NCBI GenBank assembly: GCA_003164715.1
Contig: PLTZ01000019.1
Location: forward strand, 62,001 to 126,000
Direction: 5' to 3'
Origin: Opitutaceae bacterium
Lineage (GTDB): Bacteria > Verrucomicrobiota > Verrucomicrobiia > Opitutales > Opitutaceae
Length of the DNA: 64,000 nt
Part shown: positions 17,754-25,911 of the stretch, in pieces
How positions within the stretch are numbered: the stretch's first letter is position 1
Layout of the letters: every line of letters starts with the position of its first letter
Translations under genes and position numbers: made by a program
Notes under the pieces: model-generated
The model's input: only the letters and a program-made list of their open reading frames with translations
What the model was told of the DNA's origin: nothing
Databases searched by the model: none

Positions 17754-19180
17754 TCCCCCTCCTCGCTCAGGCCGCCCCGGCAATGGACCTACTGGACCTG
17801 TTCAGCTCCTATGACGGAAACGTCCTTTTCCGAGGGCTGACCGAGGGCGTCGGCGGCCAGCCGGCGGTCCTCGGGAGGATCGGATGGGTCTTCACGGGAC
17901 TCGGGGCCCTTTATGCCCTCTGGGGATTCGTCCTCAGGACGCAGCGCTCGGCGGGCCAGGACAAGATGGGCGAGATCGCCAAGACGTGGGTCGTGATCGC
18001 GTTCATGGTGGGGGGCCCCTTCCTCATGCGCGCGGCCATGCAGGGCGCCGATTCGCTCTACGAGTCGTCGGCCGGGGGACCGCGGAACCTCACCGCCGCG
18101 TGCGTCAAGGCCGCCTATGCGATGCCCGAGCTCAACCAGCTCTTCGACGCCCTCGGGAAGGGTGCGCTCGCGCAGCCCGGATCCGGGCCGGGCCGGGGGA
18201 GCCAACAGCGGCAGGCGCTTATCAACGGCGCCAACGACGGGAGCGTCCTCGGCTACCTTGAGGCCTACGGCGTGGCGGTGTGGGACACGGCGTCCGACTA
18301 CGCCTCCGGCGCCGCCGCGACATGGAACGGGATGGTCCGCATGGCCGCGATGGCGACGGGCTTCGGCTCGGCGATGCTCAAGTGCCTGCTGATCGCCCTC
18401 ACGGTCGTCCCGCTCTACCTGCTGCTCCTGGCTTCTGCCGCGATCGTCTGGTTCATGGAGCAGCTGCGCTTCTTCCTCGCGGTGTCCGGGACGATGATGC
18501 TTCCCCTCTTCATCGGCATTTTCTCGCTGCCGGAGGGCCAGCTCGGGCGCCAGGCCGCGCAGAGCTACGTGATGCACATGGTGTCGCTCGCGCTCTGGCC
18601 GGTCGCCTGGGCTGTCGGCCACACCGGGACAATCGCGCTCTACAACGCCCTGATCTCGCTTGTCGCGGGAACCAGCCGCGTCCCGGAGATCGCGGCAATC
18701 CTTCAGTGGAGCGCCATCACGGCCGGCGCGCCGACTGAAGCTCAGGTAAGGGCGATCGAAACGGCGCTCGGGAACTGGTTCATGGGCAATGTTTCGGCCC
18801 TCCTGTCGATCCTGGTCGGCGGCGTCGGCTTCGTCCTCTGGGTCGTGATCGTTTCCATCCTGGGCCCGGCCTTCCTGCACAAGCTGCTCACGACCGGCGC
18901 GCTCTTCATGACGCAGGCCGCGGCGGCCGCAGGCAGGCAGACGGCCGCCGCGGGAAAGCTTGCGCTTGGTGCCGCACAGATGTCCGGCCTCGGCGGCGGT
19001 CCGGGCCTCTTCGCTGGCGTCCCCGCAGCCGGCGAGCGCCTGTCCAGAGCGCAAGCCGCCGAGGGTGCGCCGTTCATGGCGGGAGCCCGTTTCGGGGGCT
19101 ACGGGGGCGCAGCGGCTTCGATGGCGGACGCGGCGCGGAAGGTCGACGATTCGGATGGCAAGGGCGCCGCCCGAATGTGA
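17750..19180 (+). CDS. VirB6/TrbL-like polytopic membrane protein
   Basis: A 476-residue protein with about six to seven hydrophobic segments in its middle (around residues 35-330) and a Gly/Ala-rich C-terminal tail. This matches VirB6/TrbL channel proteins. I placed the start at the TTG at 17750, which overlaps the previous stop as TTGA and has GGGAGG about 9 bases upstream, in keeping with the 4-base couplings earlier in the cluster. The first ATG is at 17783. The tail, with repeated Gly/Ala stretches after residue 380, is typical of VirB6-class extensions. Confidence 0.7.
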   Translation: MIPLLAQAAPAMDLLDLFSSYDGNVLFRGLTEGVGGQPAVLGRIGWVFTGLGALYALWGFVLRTQRSAGQDKMGEIAKTWVVIAFMVGGPFLMRAAMQGADSLYESSAGGPRNLTAACVKAAYAMPELNQLFDALGKGALAQPGSGPGRGSQQRQALINGANDGSVLGYLEAYGVAVWDTASDYASGAAATWNGMVRMAAMATGFGSAMLKCLLIALTVVPLYLLLLASAAIVWFMEQLRFFLAVSGTMMLPLFIGIFSLPEGQLGRQAAQSYVMHMVSLALWPVAWAVGHTGTIALYNALISLVAGTSRVPEIAAILQWSAITAGAPTEAQVRAIETALGNWFMGNVSALLSILVGGVGFVLWVVIVSILGPAFLHKLLTTGALFMTQAAAAAGRQTAAAGKLALGAAQMSGLGGGPGLFAGVPAAGERLSRAQAAEGAPFMAGARFGGYGGAAASMADAARKVDDSDGKGAARM

Positions 19181-19745
19181 GAATCCGCTCGTGGCGTTGC
19201 CCCCGATCATCCGATCCTTAGCCGATGGCTCCGAGCGCCTGCTCGACCGCGTCCTCTGCGTCGTCGGCGCGGTGCTGTTTTCGCAGCTGCCGGAGTTCAT
19301 GCAGCAGTATCTGCAGAGGCTGGAGGGGCACCTCGACGAGGCCCGGCTCGCCGTCAGCCGTTTCGCGGATGCGGCGGCCAAGTCAGGGATGAGCCTCGAC
19401 CAGCTGGTTGCCGGCGCCTCGACGAACCCGGACCCGTCCATGGGTAGGCTGGGCGGGGTGATCCGAGGGGCCGTGGCCCGGGTGGGCGATCTGGCGGCTG
19501 CGGACGATGCCCTGCGCCACGCATCGGTCTGGACAAGACCCTTCGTTTTCATCGCCCACGTCGACGCGGGAATCGCGAGGGCGACCCTGGCCATTTACAA
19601 GCCGGCCGTGCCGACGACGGCCGAGGGCCTCCTTTACGCGGGACTGGGGATGGTCCTCGTCCTGGCGCTCTACCACCTTGCAGTGCGCGGACCGATCGTC
19701 CGGCGCCTCCAAAAAAAATCTGCGCCCGGCGCGCTTGGGGCATGA
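19155..19745 (+). CDS. DUF2937 family membrane protein
   Basis: A 196-residue protein with a hydrophobic segment carrying LPEFMQQYLQRLEGHLDEA near residues 34-52, the hallmark of DUF2937. The ending is also typical of the family (RATLAIYKPAVPTTAEGLLYAGLG and a last membrane helix). No function is known for this family. It overlaps the VirB6-like gene when started at ATG 19155 (26 bases) or follows it by 10 bases if GTG 19191 is used. Its presence at the end of a T4SS-like run suggests a membrane accessory, but the association could be accidental. Confidence 0.75.
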   Translation: MARAPPECENPLVALPPIIRSLADGSERLLDRVLCVVGAVLFSQLPEFMQQYLQRLEGHLDEARLAVSRFADAAAKSGMSLDQLVAGASTNPDPSMGRLGGVIRGAVARVGDLAAADDALRHASVWTRPFVFIAHVDAGIARATLAIYKPAVPTTAEGLLYAGLGMVLVLALYHLAVRGPIVRRLQKKSAPGALGA

Positions 19746-19776
19746 CGACGGTGTATATACAAAGTAGAAACACAAA

Positions 19777-20019
19777 ATGAAGGCGACGATCCAGAAATGG
19801 GGGAACTGTCTGGCCCTGCGCATCCCGAAAGCCTTTGCGAAGGAGACCCGCGTGAAGCGCGGAACGGCGGTCGCGCTCTCGCTTTCAGACGGCTAACTGG
19901 TGATGCGCCCGGCAAGGCGGGAAAGGGCCTCGCTCAAGGCGCTCCTGTCAGAGGTCAATTCCGCCAATCTTAACCGTGAGGGCTTTGGCGATCCACCGCG
20001 CGGCAGGCAGGCTTGGTGA
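19777..20019 (+). pseudogene. MazE/AbrB-type antitoxin gene with in-frame nonsense codon
   Basis: From the ATG at 19777 the frame reads MKATIQKWGNCLALRIPKAF, the swapped-hairpin N-terminus of MazE-type antitoxins. A TAA at 19894-19896 (codon 40) interrupts it. The same frame continues after the stop as LVMRPARRERASLKALL and runs to TGA at 20017-20019, which is the normal C-terminal half of the family. The codon at 40 was therefore probably a sense codon originally. No MazF-like toxin follows; aroB begins about 85 bases on. The AT-rich stretch GTGTATATAC at 19751-19760 could be its promoter/operator. A functional 39-residue DNA-binding peptide cannot be excluded. Confidence 0.75.
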
Positions 20020-20104
20020 TCCGACTCGGGGCTCCCGGGCCCCGGCGAAGGGGCAGCAAATCCATGGACAGACGGGGCCCCAGCGGCCAAGTTTACAGGC
20101 CACG

Positions 20105-21190
20105 ATGCCCGACACGCTCCAGGTAAACCTTGGCGACCGCTCCTACTCGATCCTCTTTGCGGAGGACCTGACCGCGGAGGTCCGCGCCCTGGTGTCGGAG
20201 CTGGCGGCGTCCTCACGGAGAATCGCCGTCGTCACGGACCGGAACGTAGCCACGATCCAGGCCTCGACCCTGAGGGCCCTTTTCGCCGACGCACCCACAC
20301 TCGTCGTCCCGTCGGGCGAGGAGTCGAAGTCGATCCCCGAGTTCGGCCGCGTCCTCGATTTCCTCGCGAACCAGGGGCTCGACAGGTCCGCCGCGGTGTT
20401 CGCGGTCGGCGGCGGCGTGGTCGGCGACCTCGCGGGCTTCGCGGCCGCCTCCTACCTGAGGGGGATCGACTACTACCAGGTGCCGACGACGCTCCTCTCG
20501 ATGGTGGACAGCTCGGTCGGCGGGAAGACAGGCGTCAACCTGAGGGCGGGCAAGAACCTCGCGGGCGCGTTCCACCAGCCGCGCCGGGTGTTCGTCGCGA
20601 CGGGCTTCCTCAAGCTGCTTCCCGCGCGCGAGTTCGCGGCCGGGATGGCCGAGGTGATCAAGACGGCCCTCCTCGGCGACCGGCTCCTCTTTGAGGACCT
20701 CGATCGGGCCGCCCTATTGCCGGGCGACTTGAGGCTCGCCTGGACCGTGCGGGTCTGCTGCGGCATCAAGGCGCGGCTGGTCGAGGCCGACGAGAGGGAG
20801 CGCGCCGACAGCGGCGGGCGGGCGCTCCTCAACCTGGGCCACACCTTCGGCCATGCCGTTGAGCAGGTGACCGGCTACGGCACGTATCTCCACGGGGAGG
20901 CCGTCGCCGTGGGGCTCTGCGCGGCCGCCCGCCTGTCGCGCCGGCTGGGCCTCCTCGGCGACCCGGAGGTCTCCCGCGTCGAATCCGTCGTGCGCGCGCA
21001 CGCGCTCCCGACGCGGCTGCGCTCCCATCTTCCCACGGACGACCTGATGACGGCGATGGCGCGCGACAAGAAGACGCGCGCGGGCTCGCTTCGCTTCGTG
21101 GTGCTGCGCGCGCTGGGGGACGCCGCGGTCCGCGGCGATGTCGGCCTCGGCGACGTGGAGGCCGTCTGGCGCGAGGTGGGCGGCGCCTAG
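20105..21190 (+). CDS. aroB: 3-dehydroquinate synthase
   Basis: A 361-residue enzyme of the shikimate pathway that converts DAHP to 3-dehydroquinate using NAD+ and a divalent metal. It has the NAD-binding AVGGGVVGDLAGFAAA near residues 100-115, VPTTLLSMVDSSVGGKTGVN, and the metal-ligand region NLGHTFGHAVE and YLHGEAVAVG. The ATG at 20105 (MPDTLQVNLGDRSY) gives the family-like N-terminus; an earlier in-frame start at 19976 lies in the broken antitoxin gene. Confidence 0.95.
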   Translation: MPDTLQVNLGDRSYSILFAEDLTAEVRALVSELAASSRRIAVVTDRNVATIQASTLRALFADAPTLVVPSGEESKSIPEFGRVLDFLANQGLDRSAAVFAVGGGVVGDLAGFAAASYLRGIDYYQVPTTLLSMVDSSVGGKTGVNLRAGKNLAGAFHQPRRVFVATGFLKLLPAREFAAGMAEVIKTALLGDRLLFEDLDRAALLPGDLRLAWTVRVCCGIKARLVEADERERADSGGRALLNLGHTFGHAVEQVTGYGTYLHGEAVAVGLCAAARLSRRLGLLGDPEVSRVESVVRAHALPTRLRSHLPTDDLMTAMARDKKTRAGSLRFVVLRALGDAAVRGDVGLGDVEAVWREVGGA

Positions 21191-21244
21191 GCGAAAGGGA
21201 GAAAATTCGTGTGTTCCCGCGCGCAAAGGGTTAAAGGATGACCC

Positions 21245-21898
21245 ATGTCCGCAATCGACGAAGGCATTGTTCGCGAGTTTTTTGAGCAGAACGGGTTCTT
21301 CGTGCGCCAGGTGCGAAAGTACCAGGTCCAGGCGCGCCGCAAGACCGGGGACGAGGAGATTGACCTGCTGGTCCACAACCCCGCCTGGCAGAAGGGAAGC
21401 CGCAGGCCCGACTTTTTCCTCTTCTCAACAGAGCTGCAGTTTGTGCACCAGGCGGTCGTCTCGGTGAAACCGTGGCACACGGAGGTGTTCACCCCCGTGA
21501 TGCTGAAGGGTTCGCCGGAGATCTTCGGCTTCCTCGAGGAGACCGTCCTCAAGCAGGCCGCGCGGCTCTTCCCCACCGAGGGGGAGGGCGTCGGCAGCGA
21601 CGTCACCAAGATCCTCGTCCTGCCCGCGCTGCCGACCGCCGAGCCGTTCCGCTCGCAGAGCGTCGAGCTGCTGAAGCAGCGGGGCGTCGACGGGATCATC
21701 TCCTTCCGCGCCATGCTGCTCGACATCATCGAGAAGATCGACGCCAACCGGAACTACGGAAAGAGCGACACCCTCCAGGTCATCCGGGTCCTGAAGAACT
21801 ACGACCTTCTCAAGGACGCGCAGCTCGACCTGCTCTCGGACCGGATGCAGTCGGCCCGCCGGGCGAGGGCCTCGGGCGCCGCGGGCACCCAGGAATGA
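21245..21898 (+). CDS. Conserved hypothetical protein, nuclease-fold-like
   Basis: A 217-residue soluble protein that I cannot place in a named family. The first third reads like a restriction-endonuclease (PD-(D/E)XK-type) core: helix GIVREFFEQNGFFV, then EEIDLLVHNP (D40) and a strand ending in VVSVKPWH (K75). The usual acidic residue of the ExK motif is a Ser here. The second half has a Rossmann-like pattern (VTKILVLPALP, SVELLKQRGVDGIISF) and a C-terminal helix. A good AGGA site precedes the ATG. It sits between aroB and lpxA and may be an unstudied lineage-conserved protein. The nuclease idea is inference. Confidence 0.7.
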   Translation: MSAIDEGIVREFFEQNGFFVRQVRKYQVQARRKTGDEEIDLLVHNPAWQKGSRRPDFFLFSTELQFVHQAVVSVKPWHTEVFTPVMLKGSPEIFGFLEETVLKQAARLFPTEGEGVGSDVTKILVLPALPTAEPFRSQSVELLKQRGVDGIISFRAMLLDIIEKIDANRNYGKSDTLQVIRVLKNYDLLKDAQLDLLSDRMQSARRARASGAAGTQE

Positions 21899-21955
21899 GC
21901 CGGCGGGGTCCGACAGATCGTTCTCGCCCTCGGCGCAGACCCTTTTGAGATTCAC

Positions 21956-22726
21956 ATGCCGATGAAGTCGTCGATCCACCCCACGGCAATTATCGAGCCG
22001 GGCGCAGAGCTCGGCGACGGATGCGTCATCCACGCGGGAGCCATCGTGAGGTCCGGGGCAATCCTGGCCGAGCGGGTTGCCGTCCACCCCTACGCCGTCG
22101 TGGGCGGCGATCCGCAGGTGCTGCGCTTCGATCCGGCGACGCCGACCGGGGTCCGGGTGGGCGCGGGCACGATCATCCGCGAGTACGCCACGATCAACCG
22201 CTCGACCGAGAAGGGGGGCCACACCATCGTCGGCGCGAACTGCCTCATGATGGCCTGCTCGCACGTGGCGCACGACGCCGTGGTCGGCGACCACGTCGTG
22301 ATCGCCAACGCGGTCCTGATCGCCGGGCACGTGGCCGTGGGTGACCACGCGGTCCTCGGTGGCGGCTCGGCCTACCACCAGTTCACGCGGGTCGGCGAGG
22401 GTGCGATCGTCGGGGGCCTGGCGCGCATCACGCAGGACATCCCCCCCTTCGTGATGGCGGCGGAGCGCGACGAGGTCGCGGGCCTGAACCTCGTCGGCCT
22501 GCGGCGCCGGGGTGTTGCGCGCGAGGCGATCAAGGAGATCAAGGAGGCCTTCCGCCTCGTGTATTTCAGCAAGGGGAACATCCGGGACGTCGCGAGGCAG
22601 GCGGTCGCGTCCGGGCGCTTCAGGTCCGCCGAGGCGACCCGCTTCCTCGAGTTCATCACGAAGGGCACCCGCGGTATCGCGCGCGCCAGGATCGCCGAGA
22701 CCGCCGCCGAAGGGGGCGGGGAGTGA
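21956..22726 (+). CDS. lpxA: Acyl-ACP--UDP-N-acetylglucosamine O-acyltransferase (LpxA)
   Basis: A 256-residue left-handed beta-helix acyltransferase that starts lipid A synthesis. Hexapeptide repeats run from the N-terminus (IHPTAIIEPGAELGDG). The catalytic histidine lies in ACSHVAHD near residue 104, GGSAYHQFTRVGEGAIVGG matches the LpxA pantetheine/UDP-GlcNAc region, and the C-terminal helical domain begins near residue 185. Its presence implies an outer membrane with lipid A. It overlaps pdxA by 4 bases. An ATG two codons later (21962) is an alternative start. Confidence 0.92.
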   Translation: MPMKSSIHPTAIIEPGAELGDGCVIHAGAIVRSGAILAERVAVHPYAVVGGDPQVLRFDPATPTGVRVGAGTIIREYATINRSTEKGGHTIVGANCLMMACSHVAHDAVVGDHVVIANAVLIAGHVAVGDHAVLGGGSAYHQFTRVGEGAIVGGLARITQDIPPFVMAAERDEVAGLNLVGLRRRGVAREAIKEIKEAFRLVYFSKGNIRDVARQAVASGRFRSAEATRFLEFITKGTRGIARARIAETAAEGGGE

Positions 22727-23664
22727 GCCGGCGAGAGCCCTTGAAGGAAGGGATCGTCATCACCTGCGGGGACCCGTCCGGGATAGGCCCCGAGATCGTC
22801 TCGGCATGGCTTGCGGCGAATCCCGCCGAGGCGAAGGCGGTCGCGGTCGTCGGGCCGGCCCGCTGGCTTGCGACGCTCCCTAAAGGGCCGCAGACGATCG
22901 CCGTCGGGATGGAGGACTACGCGGCCGAACTGGGAAGGCCGACCGGCGAGGGGTCGCTGGTGGCCTGGGCGGCGCTCGAGCGCGCCGCCGCGCTCTGCCG
23001 GTCCGGGGAGTTTGCCGGGGTCGTGACGGCGCCCGTCAGCAAGGAGCGGATGGCCGCGATCGGCTGGGGGTTCCCCGGGCACACCGAGTTCTTCGCCGCC
23101 CGATGGGGCGGGGAGCCGACGATGGCGTTCTGCGGCGGAAGGCTCCGGGTAGCGCTCGTGACGTGGCACATCCCGCTTCGCGAGGTGCCGGCGGCGCTCA
23201 CGGCCGCGAGCCTCGGGCGGGCAGTCGCCGCCGCCGACGAGCTCGCCCGCGCGGAGGGCGTGGCGGCGCCGCGGATCGGGGTCTGCGGGCTCAACCCCCA
23301 CGCGGGCGAGGGCGGCCTCATCGGCACCGAGGAGCGCGACACGATCGATCCGATCCTGGACGCGCTGCGCCCCGCGCACCCCGGCCTCTCACGCTGCCAG
23401 CCTGCGGACACCCTCTTCGGCCGGCAGCTGCGGGGCGAGTTCGACGTGTGCGTCGCCCTCTACCACGACCAGGGCCTGGCGCCGCTCAAGGCCGTCGACT
23501 TCGAGGAAGCGGTGAACGTGACCCTCGGCCTGGGGCACGTGCGGACGAGCCCCGACCACGGCACGGCGTTCGGGATCGCGGGCCGGGGCGTCGCCAGTCC
23601 CCGCAGCTTCTCGAACGCCGTCGCGGTCGCCCGGCGCTTGATTCGGGCCCGGGTTGGGCGATAG
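22723..23664 (+). CDS. pdxA: 4-hydroxythreonine-4-phosphate dehydrogenase
   Basis: A 313-residue PdxA, which oxidises 4-phosphohydroxy-L-threonine in the DXP-dependent pyridoxal phosphate pathway. The N-terminal ITCGDPSGIGPEI, the metal-binding histidines in TWHIPL and YHDQGLAPLK, and GTAFGIAG near the end are all diagnostic. It starts at a GTG (22723) that overlaps the lpxA stop as GTGA. The lpxA-pdxA coupling has no obvious pathway logic and is probably a shared-transcript arrangement. Confidence 0.95.
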   Translation: MSRREPLKEGIVITCGDPSGIGPEIVSAWLAANPAEAKAVAVVGPARWLATLPKGPQTIAVGMEDYAAELGRPTGEGSLVAWAALERAAALCRSGEFAGVVTAPVSKERMAAIGWGFPGHTEFFAARWGGEPTMAFCGGRLRVALVTWHIPLREVPAALTAASLGRAVAAADELARAEGVAAPRIGVCGLNPHAGEGGLIGTEERDTIDPILDALRPAHPGLSRCQPADTLFGRQLRGEFDVCVALYHDQGLAPLKAVDFEEAVNVTLGLGHVRTSPDHGTAFGIAGRGVASPRSFSNAVAVARRLIRARVGR

Positions 23665-23674
23665 TGCCGCACCG

Positions 23675-24061
23675 ATGCCCGAAACAACCGCCCTGACGCC
23701 TCCCCCAAGCCCGCCCGCGCCCCGTGAGGGTGGGGAGGGCCTGGTGCGCCTCACGCAGGCCGCGGGCAACAAGGTGCGCGCGCTGATCGCGCGCGATAAC
23801 CAGGGCGAATTTCTGAGGGTCGCCATCACCGGGGGCGGGTGCAACGGCTTGAGCTACAAGCTGAAGTTCGCCTCGGAGCCCAAACGGGGCGACATCCTGG
23901 TCAGGTCGGCCGGGGTCCCGGTGATCGTTGACCCGAGGACCGCCCTCTACCTGAAGGGCACGGTGCTCGATTACTCCACCCAGCTGATCGCGGGCGGATT
24001 CAAGTTCAGCAACCCGAACGCGAAGGCGAGCTGCTCCTGCGGCGAAAGCTTCAGCGTTTAG
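23675..24061 (+). CDS. Iron-sulfur cluster insertion protein (IscA/ErpA family)
   Basis: A 128-residue A-type carrier that hands Fe-S clusters to target proteins. The three conserved cysteines are present: one in GGGCNGLSYK and two in CSCGESF at the C-terminus. A Pro-rich leader of about 25 residues precedes the conserved domain (LVRLTQAAGNKVRALI), longer than in E. coli ErpA. The ATG at 23675 lies 10 bases after the pdxA stop; an in-frame TTG at 23654 is less likely. It could be erpA, iscA or sufA; sequence alone does not separate these. Confidence 0.92.
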   Translation: MPETTALTPPPSPPAPREGGEGLVRLTQAAGNKVRALIARDNQGEFLRVAITGGGCNGLSYKLKFASEPKRGDILVRSAGVPVIVDPRTALYLKGTVLDYSTQLIAGGFKFSNPNAKASCSCGESFSV

Positions 24062-24128
24062 GTGTTGTGTTCGAGTCGGTTTCAGACGAGCGTCCCCGGA
24101 CTCTACACACCCAGCAGCGTAATCATTG

Positions 24129-24794
24129 ATGGCCATACCGACTCCCTCGGCCGCCCCAGGCGGCAATCGTCCGAACGGACAATATCAGCGCCGCAACAAC
24201 GATCCGTTCGCGAGCATACGCCGCAACCACCGTATAAAGGTCCCGCAGGTGCGGGTGATTTCGCCGGAGGGCAAGCAGCTCGGCATCCTCGACACGCCGA
24301 AGGCCGTCAACCTCGCGCTCGAGGTGGGGCTCGACCTGGTCGAGGTGGCGCCGAACGCGACGCCCGTCCCCGTCTGCCGGATCATGGACTTTGGCAAGTA
24401 CGTCTACGAGGAGTCGAAGAAGCACTCCCATGCGAAGTCGACCGCGAGCAAGATCAAGGAGATCGAGTTCACGGCGCGCATCGCGCCGAATGACTTCAAC
24501 ACGAAGCTGCGCCACGCCGAGGAGTTTCTCGACCACGGCAACAAGGTGAAGCTGCGGCTCAAGTTCCGCGGCCGCGAGATGGCCCACACGGAGCTCGGCT
24601 TCGAGGTGATGAAGAGGGCGGTCGCCGAGCTCGCGGGCATGGGCCATCCGGACGCCGACCCGAAGCTGATCGGGCGCAACATCCACGTCATGCTCACGCC
24701 CCTGCCGGCGAACAAGCGCAAGGCGCGGTTCCACGTCAAGGGCGCCGAGGGCGAGGACGAGACGCCGCCTTCGGCCTCGCGGGCGGAGGCCTGA
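24129..24794 (+). CDS. infC: Translation initiation factor IF-3
   Basis: A 221-residue IF-3. The N-domain follows a basic, Asn/Gln-rich extension of about 30 residues (IRRNHRIKVPQVRVISPEGKQLG) and the C-domain has KEIEFTARIAPNDFNTKL, KVKLRLKFRGREM and a Glu/Ala-rich tail. IF-3 binds the 30S subunit and checks start codons. In this frame the upstream limit is a TAA at 24120-24122, leaving TTG 24126 or ATG 24129 as starts. The ATT just upstream is in another frame, so the usual autoregulatory ATT start is not seen. Unusually, rpmI and rplT do not follow. Confidence 0.95.
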   Translation: MAIPTPSAAPGGNRPNGQYQRRNNDPFASIRRNHRIKVPQVRVISPEGKQLGILDTPKAVNLALEVGLDLVEVAPNATPVPVCRIMDFGKYVYEESKKHSHAKSTASKIKEIEFTARIAPNDFNTKLRHAEEFLDHGNKVKLRLKFRGREMAHTELGFEVMKRAVAELAGMGHPDADPKLIGRNIHVMLTPLPANKRKARFHVKGAEGEDETPPSASRAEA

Positions 24795-24807
24795 GCCCGG
24801 CGCGGCC

Positions 24808-25911
24808 ATGCGCCCGGCGGCACTCATCCTTCTCCTCCTTCCGGCGATCCTCTCGGCCTCCGAGGCTGCGGAGCTCACGTCGGTCCGCAACAAGGGGATC
24901 GACTACGTGGCCCTCGACGAAGGCGCGGCCCGCCTCGGGCTCCGGCTCGAGCGCTCGATCCCGCCCTCGACCGTCATGCTCAAGAACGGCGCGCAGCCGG
25001 TGGCCCGCCTGGCCGACCGCAGCCGCGAGACCGACATCCTGGGCCTGCGGGTCTTCTTCGGAGACCCCGTGATCGAGCGCGGCGGCCGGTTCTACGTGAG
25101 CCGCACCGACTTCACCCTGCGCCTGGTCCCGCGCCTTCGGCCCGAGCGCTGCGGGACGCCGCCGCGGCCGCCGCGGGTGATCGCGATAGACCCCGGTCAC
25201 GGCGGCCTCGACAACGGGACCGAGAACCCGAAGCTCGGCACGGTCGAGAAGACGTACACACTCGACGTGTCGCTGCGGCTCAAGCAGCTCCTGGAGCAGG
25301 CCGGCTACACGGTCGTCATGACCCGCCAGTCGGATGCCACGGTCGAGAAGCAGTTCCGCTCCGAGATCGCGAACCAGGCGGGCGCCGACCTCATGGTGAG
25401 CGTTCACTTCAACTCGCTGTACCCGAATACCAGGACCACCGGGGTGGAGCTCATGCTCTTCCCCCCTAAGTCGCAGCGCTCCGCGGACTCGTGGAGCCCC
25501 GGGAAGAAGGACGACCACCAGGACACCGGCGAGCCGATCAACGCGTTTGACGCCTGGAACACGGTCCTCGCGGGGTCGCTGCACCGCCGGCTCCTCGACG
25601 CGATGCGCGACGGCGACCGGGGCGAGAAGTTCGAGCACCTCGGGGCGCTGCGGGGCCTCAGGTGCCCGGGCGTGCTCGTGGAGCCCGCCTTCCTCTCGAG
25701 CGACGCCGAGGGCGCGCGCCTCGCGACCCCCGCCTATCGCGACCAGATAGCGGCGGCCATTCTCGCGGGGATCCAGGACTACGCCGGGATCCTGCGGCGC
25801 TTAAGTCCCGCGCAGGTGCAGCCCGCGCCCTCGGGGCCGCCTGCGCAGGCGTCCGCCCCGGCGCCAGTCCCGGCCGCGAGGTCCCAGCCGACGCGGCCCG
25901 CCGGCCCGTGA
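24808..25911 (+). CDS. N-acetylmuramoyl-L-alanine amidase
   Basis: A 367-residue exported cell-wall hydrolase (Amidase_3) that cuts the bond between MurNAc and the stem peptide. A signal peptide (ALILLLLPAILSASEA) leads into a small N-terminal domain (about 25-115). The catalytic domain carries zinc ligands H131 (IDPGHGG), E147 and H200 (VSVHFNS) and the catalytic Glu at 292 (LVEPAFLSS). The C-terminus is a Pro/Ala-rich tail of about 40 residues. It begins 13 bases after infC and overlaps the next gene by 4 bases (GTGA). Confidence 0.93.
   Translation: MRPAALILLLLPAILSASEAAELTSVRNKGIDYVALDEGAARLGLRLERSIPPSTVMLKNGAQPVARLADRSRETDILGLRVFFGDPVIERGGRFYVSRTDFTLRLVPRLRPERCGTPPRPPRVIAIDPGHGGLDNGTENPKLGTVEKTYTLDVSLRLKQLLEQAGYTVVMTRQSDATVEKQFRSEIANQAGADLMVSVHFNSLYPNTRTTGVELMLFPPKSQRSADSWSPGKKDDHQDTGEPINAFDAWNTVLAGSLHRRLLDAMRDGDRGEKFEHLGALRGLRCPGVLVEPAFLSSDAEGARLATPAYRDQIAAAILAGIQDYAGILRRLSPAQVQPAPSGPPAQASAPAPVPAARSQPTRPAGP

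Noticed and set aside
20017..20104. MazF/PemK toxin following the broken antitoxin
   Set aside because: No frame reads toxin-like sequence and only about 85 bases remain before aroB.
24125..24127. ATT as an infC-type non-canonical start
   Set aside because: The codon is not in the IF-3 reading frame, which starts at TTG 24126 or ATG 24129.
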